DNA of 13,848 nucleotides, taken from NCBI GenBank assembly GCA_023415075.1, contig JAEZLU010000072.1, positions 1-13,848 on the forward strand, written 5' to 3'. The translations under genes and the position numbers were made by a program. Below are positions 12,974-13,848 of this stretch, piece after piece. The notes under the pieces are model-generated. The model was given only the letters and a program-made list of their open reading frames with translations. It did not search any database and was not told the origin of the DNA. The first letter of the stretch is position 1. Every line of letters starts with the position of its first letter. The stretch comes from Bacillota bacterium (lineage in GTDB: Bacteria; Bacillota; Negativicutes; Sporomusales; UBA7701).

Positions 12974-13848
12974 GTGAATAAGCCGGAACTTCTGGCCCCG
13001 GCCGGCAACTTCGAAAAGCTCGAGGTTGCCCTCGCCTACGGCGCCGACGCCGTCTATTTCGGCGGCAAGATGTTCGGCCTGCGGGCGTTCAGCGACAATT
13101 TCAGCGAAGACGAGCTCGCCGCCGGCATCGCCATGGCCCACCGGGCAGGCAGAAAGGCCTATGTGACGGTCAACGTATTTGCCCACAACGACGACCTGGC
13201 GGCCTTGCCGGAGTTCTTGTCGTTTATTCAGGCCAGCGGCGCCGATGCCGCCATCGTCGCCGACCCGGGCGTCTTGCGGCTGGCCCGCGAGGTGGTGCCG
13301 GCCCTGCCCATCCACATCAGCACTCAGGCCAACACCACCAACTGGTCGACCGCCCTCTTCTGGCAAGGCCTCGGCGTTCGCCGGGTCGTACTGGCCCGCG
13401 AGATCACCCTGGCCGATATCGAGCTTATCAGGGCCAAGACGACAATCCAACTGGAGGCCTTTGTCCACGGGGCGATGTGCGTTTCCTACTCGGGCCGTTG
13501 CCTGCTCAGCAACTACCTGACTGGCCGTGACGCCAACCGGGGCGAGTGCGCCCAGCCCTGCCGCTGGCGCTACCGCCTGGAGGAAGAAACGCGGCCCGGC
13601 CAGTTTATGCCGGTGACCGAGGACGCCCGCGGTACCTATATTTTCAACTCGAAGGACCTTTGCCTGCTGGCCCGCATCCCCGAACTGGCGGCCAGCGGCC
13701 TGAACAGCTTCAAAATCGAAGGCCGGATGAAGAGTGTCCACTATGTGGCCACCGTTGTCAAGGTCTACCGGCAGGCGCTCGACGCCTGGGCCGCCGACCC
13801 TGGCGGCTACGCCGTGCGCGAGGATTGGTTGGCCGAGCTGGCCAAAGT
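12974..13848 (+). CDS. Peptidase U32 family protein, probable tRNA hydroxylation (TrhP-like), cut by the window end
   Basis: The first 291 residues are present; the gene runs off the window. The N-terminus MNKPELLAPAGNFEKLEVALAYGADAVYFGG is typical of U32 proteins, and the family signature EAFVHGAMCVSYSGRCLLSNYLTGRDANRGECAQPCRW lies at 161-198. C169, C176, C192 and C196 lie in this signature and could hold an Fe-S cluster. E. coli YegQ (TrhP) and the B. subtilis YrrN/YrrO pair are needed for 5-hydroxyuridine at tRNA position 34, and this gene holds the YrrN/YrrO position after mltG, so a tRNA role is more likely than true peptidase activity. GTG start at 12974, with AGGAGGG at 12961-12967. 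The yrrM (TrmR) methyltransferase that lies between these genes in B. subtilis is absent here. Confidence 0.9.
   Translation, partial: MNKPELLAPAGNFEKLEVALAYGADAVYFGGKMFGLRAFSDNFSEDELAAGIAMAHRAGRKAYVTVNVFAHNDDLAALPEFLSFIQASGADAAIVADPGVLRLAREVVPALPIHISTQANTTNWSTALFWQGLGVRRVVLAREITLADIELIRAKTTIQLEAFVHGAMCVSYSGRCLLSNYLTGRDANRGECAQPCRWRYRLEEETRPGQFMPVTEDARGTYIFNSKDLCLLARIPELAASGLNSFKIEGRMKSVHYVATVVKVYRQALDAWAADPGGYAVREDWLAELAK

Noticed and set aside
12887..13741. Reverse-strand open frame of 284 codons opposite the U32 gene
   Set aside because: The sense frame encodes an unmistakable U32 protein; the antisense frame is low-complexity and unfamiliar.

Overview
The window reads as chromosome of a GC-rich Firmicute. 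The gene order follows the Bacillus/Clostridium block cymR/iscR - nifS - (nifU) - mnmA - yrrD - yrrI - alaS - ireB - ruvX - DUF1292 - mltG - peptidase U32. The high GC, the Fe-S type Rrf2 regulator and the extra ferredoxin-fused reductase suggest an anaerobe, possibly of the Negativicutes (Sporomusaceae-like). That placement is inference; the Firmicute origin is solid. All supported genes lie on the + strand.

Layout. 1-421: a GlcG/HbpS-family gene. 422-890: no gene; a structured repeat element sits between two identical copies of a terminator hairpin, followed by a strong promoter. 891-4365: an iron-sulfur and tRNA-thiolation operon (iscR, nifS, nifU, mnmA, a small unknown gene). 4366-4682: no gene; a second, inverted copy of the repeat element, again between two identical copies of a different terminator hairpin. 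4683-5605: three tightly packed small genes (PRC-barrel protein, zinc-ribbon protein, single-span membrane protein). 5656-6681: an AI-2E/PerM-family permease. 6771-9377: alaS with its own consensus promoter and a TTG start. 9507-11160: ireB, an aldo/keto reductase fused to a 2[4Fe-4S] ferredoxin domain, and ruvX. 11216-11548: DUF1292 gene with its own promoter. 11549-11915: two terminators, an unexplained AT-richer stretch of about 220 bases, and the mltG promoter. 11916-12929: mltG. 12974 to the window end: a peptidase U32 gene cut off by the window edge.

How they work together. NifS takes sulfur from cysteine, NifU assembles Fe-S clusters, MnmA uses the sulfur for 2-thiouridine in tRNA, and IscR probably senses the cluster supply. 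AlaS, RuvX (16S rRNA maturation) and the U32 protein (likely tRNA hydroxylation) make the rest of the window mainly a translation neighbourhood. MltG and IreB bring in cell-wall functions.

The most notable observation is the repeat element at 452-709 (+) and 4429-4571 (-). The two copies share their ends and a nearly gapless 106-base arm. Each sits inside a Rho-independent terminator whose whole hairpin is duplicated on both sides (24 and 23 bases), although the two hairpins are unrelated in sequence. This looks like a short non-autonomous mobile element that targets terminator hairpins.
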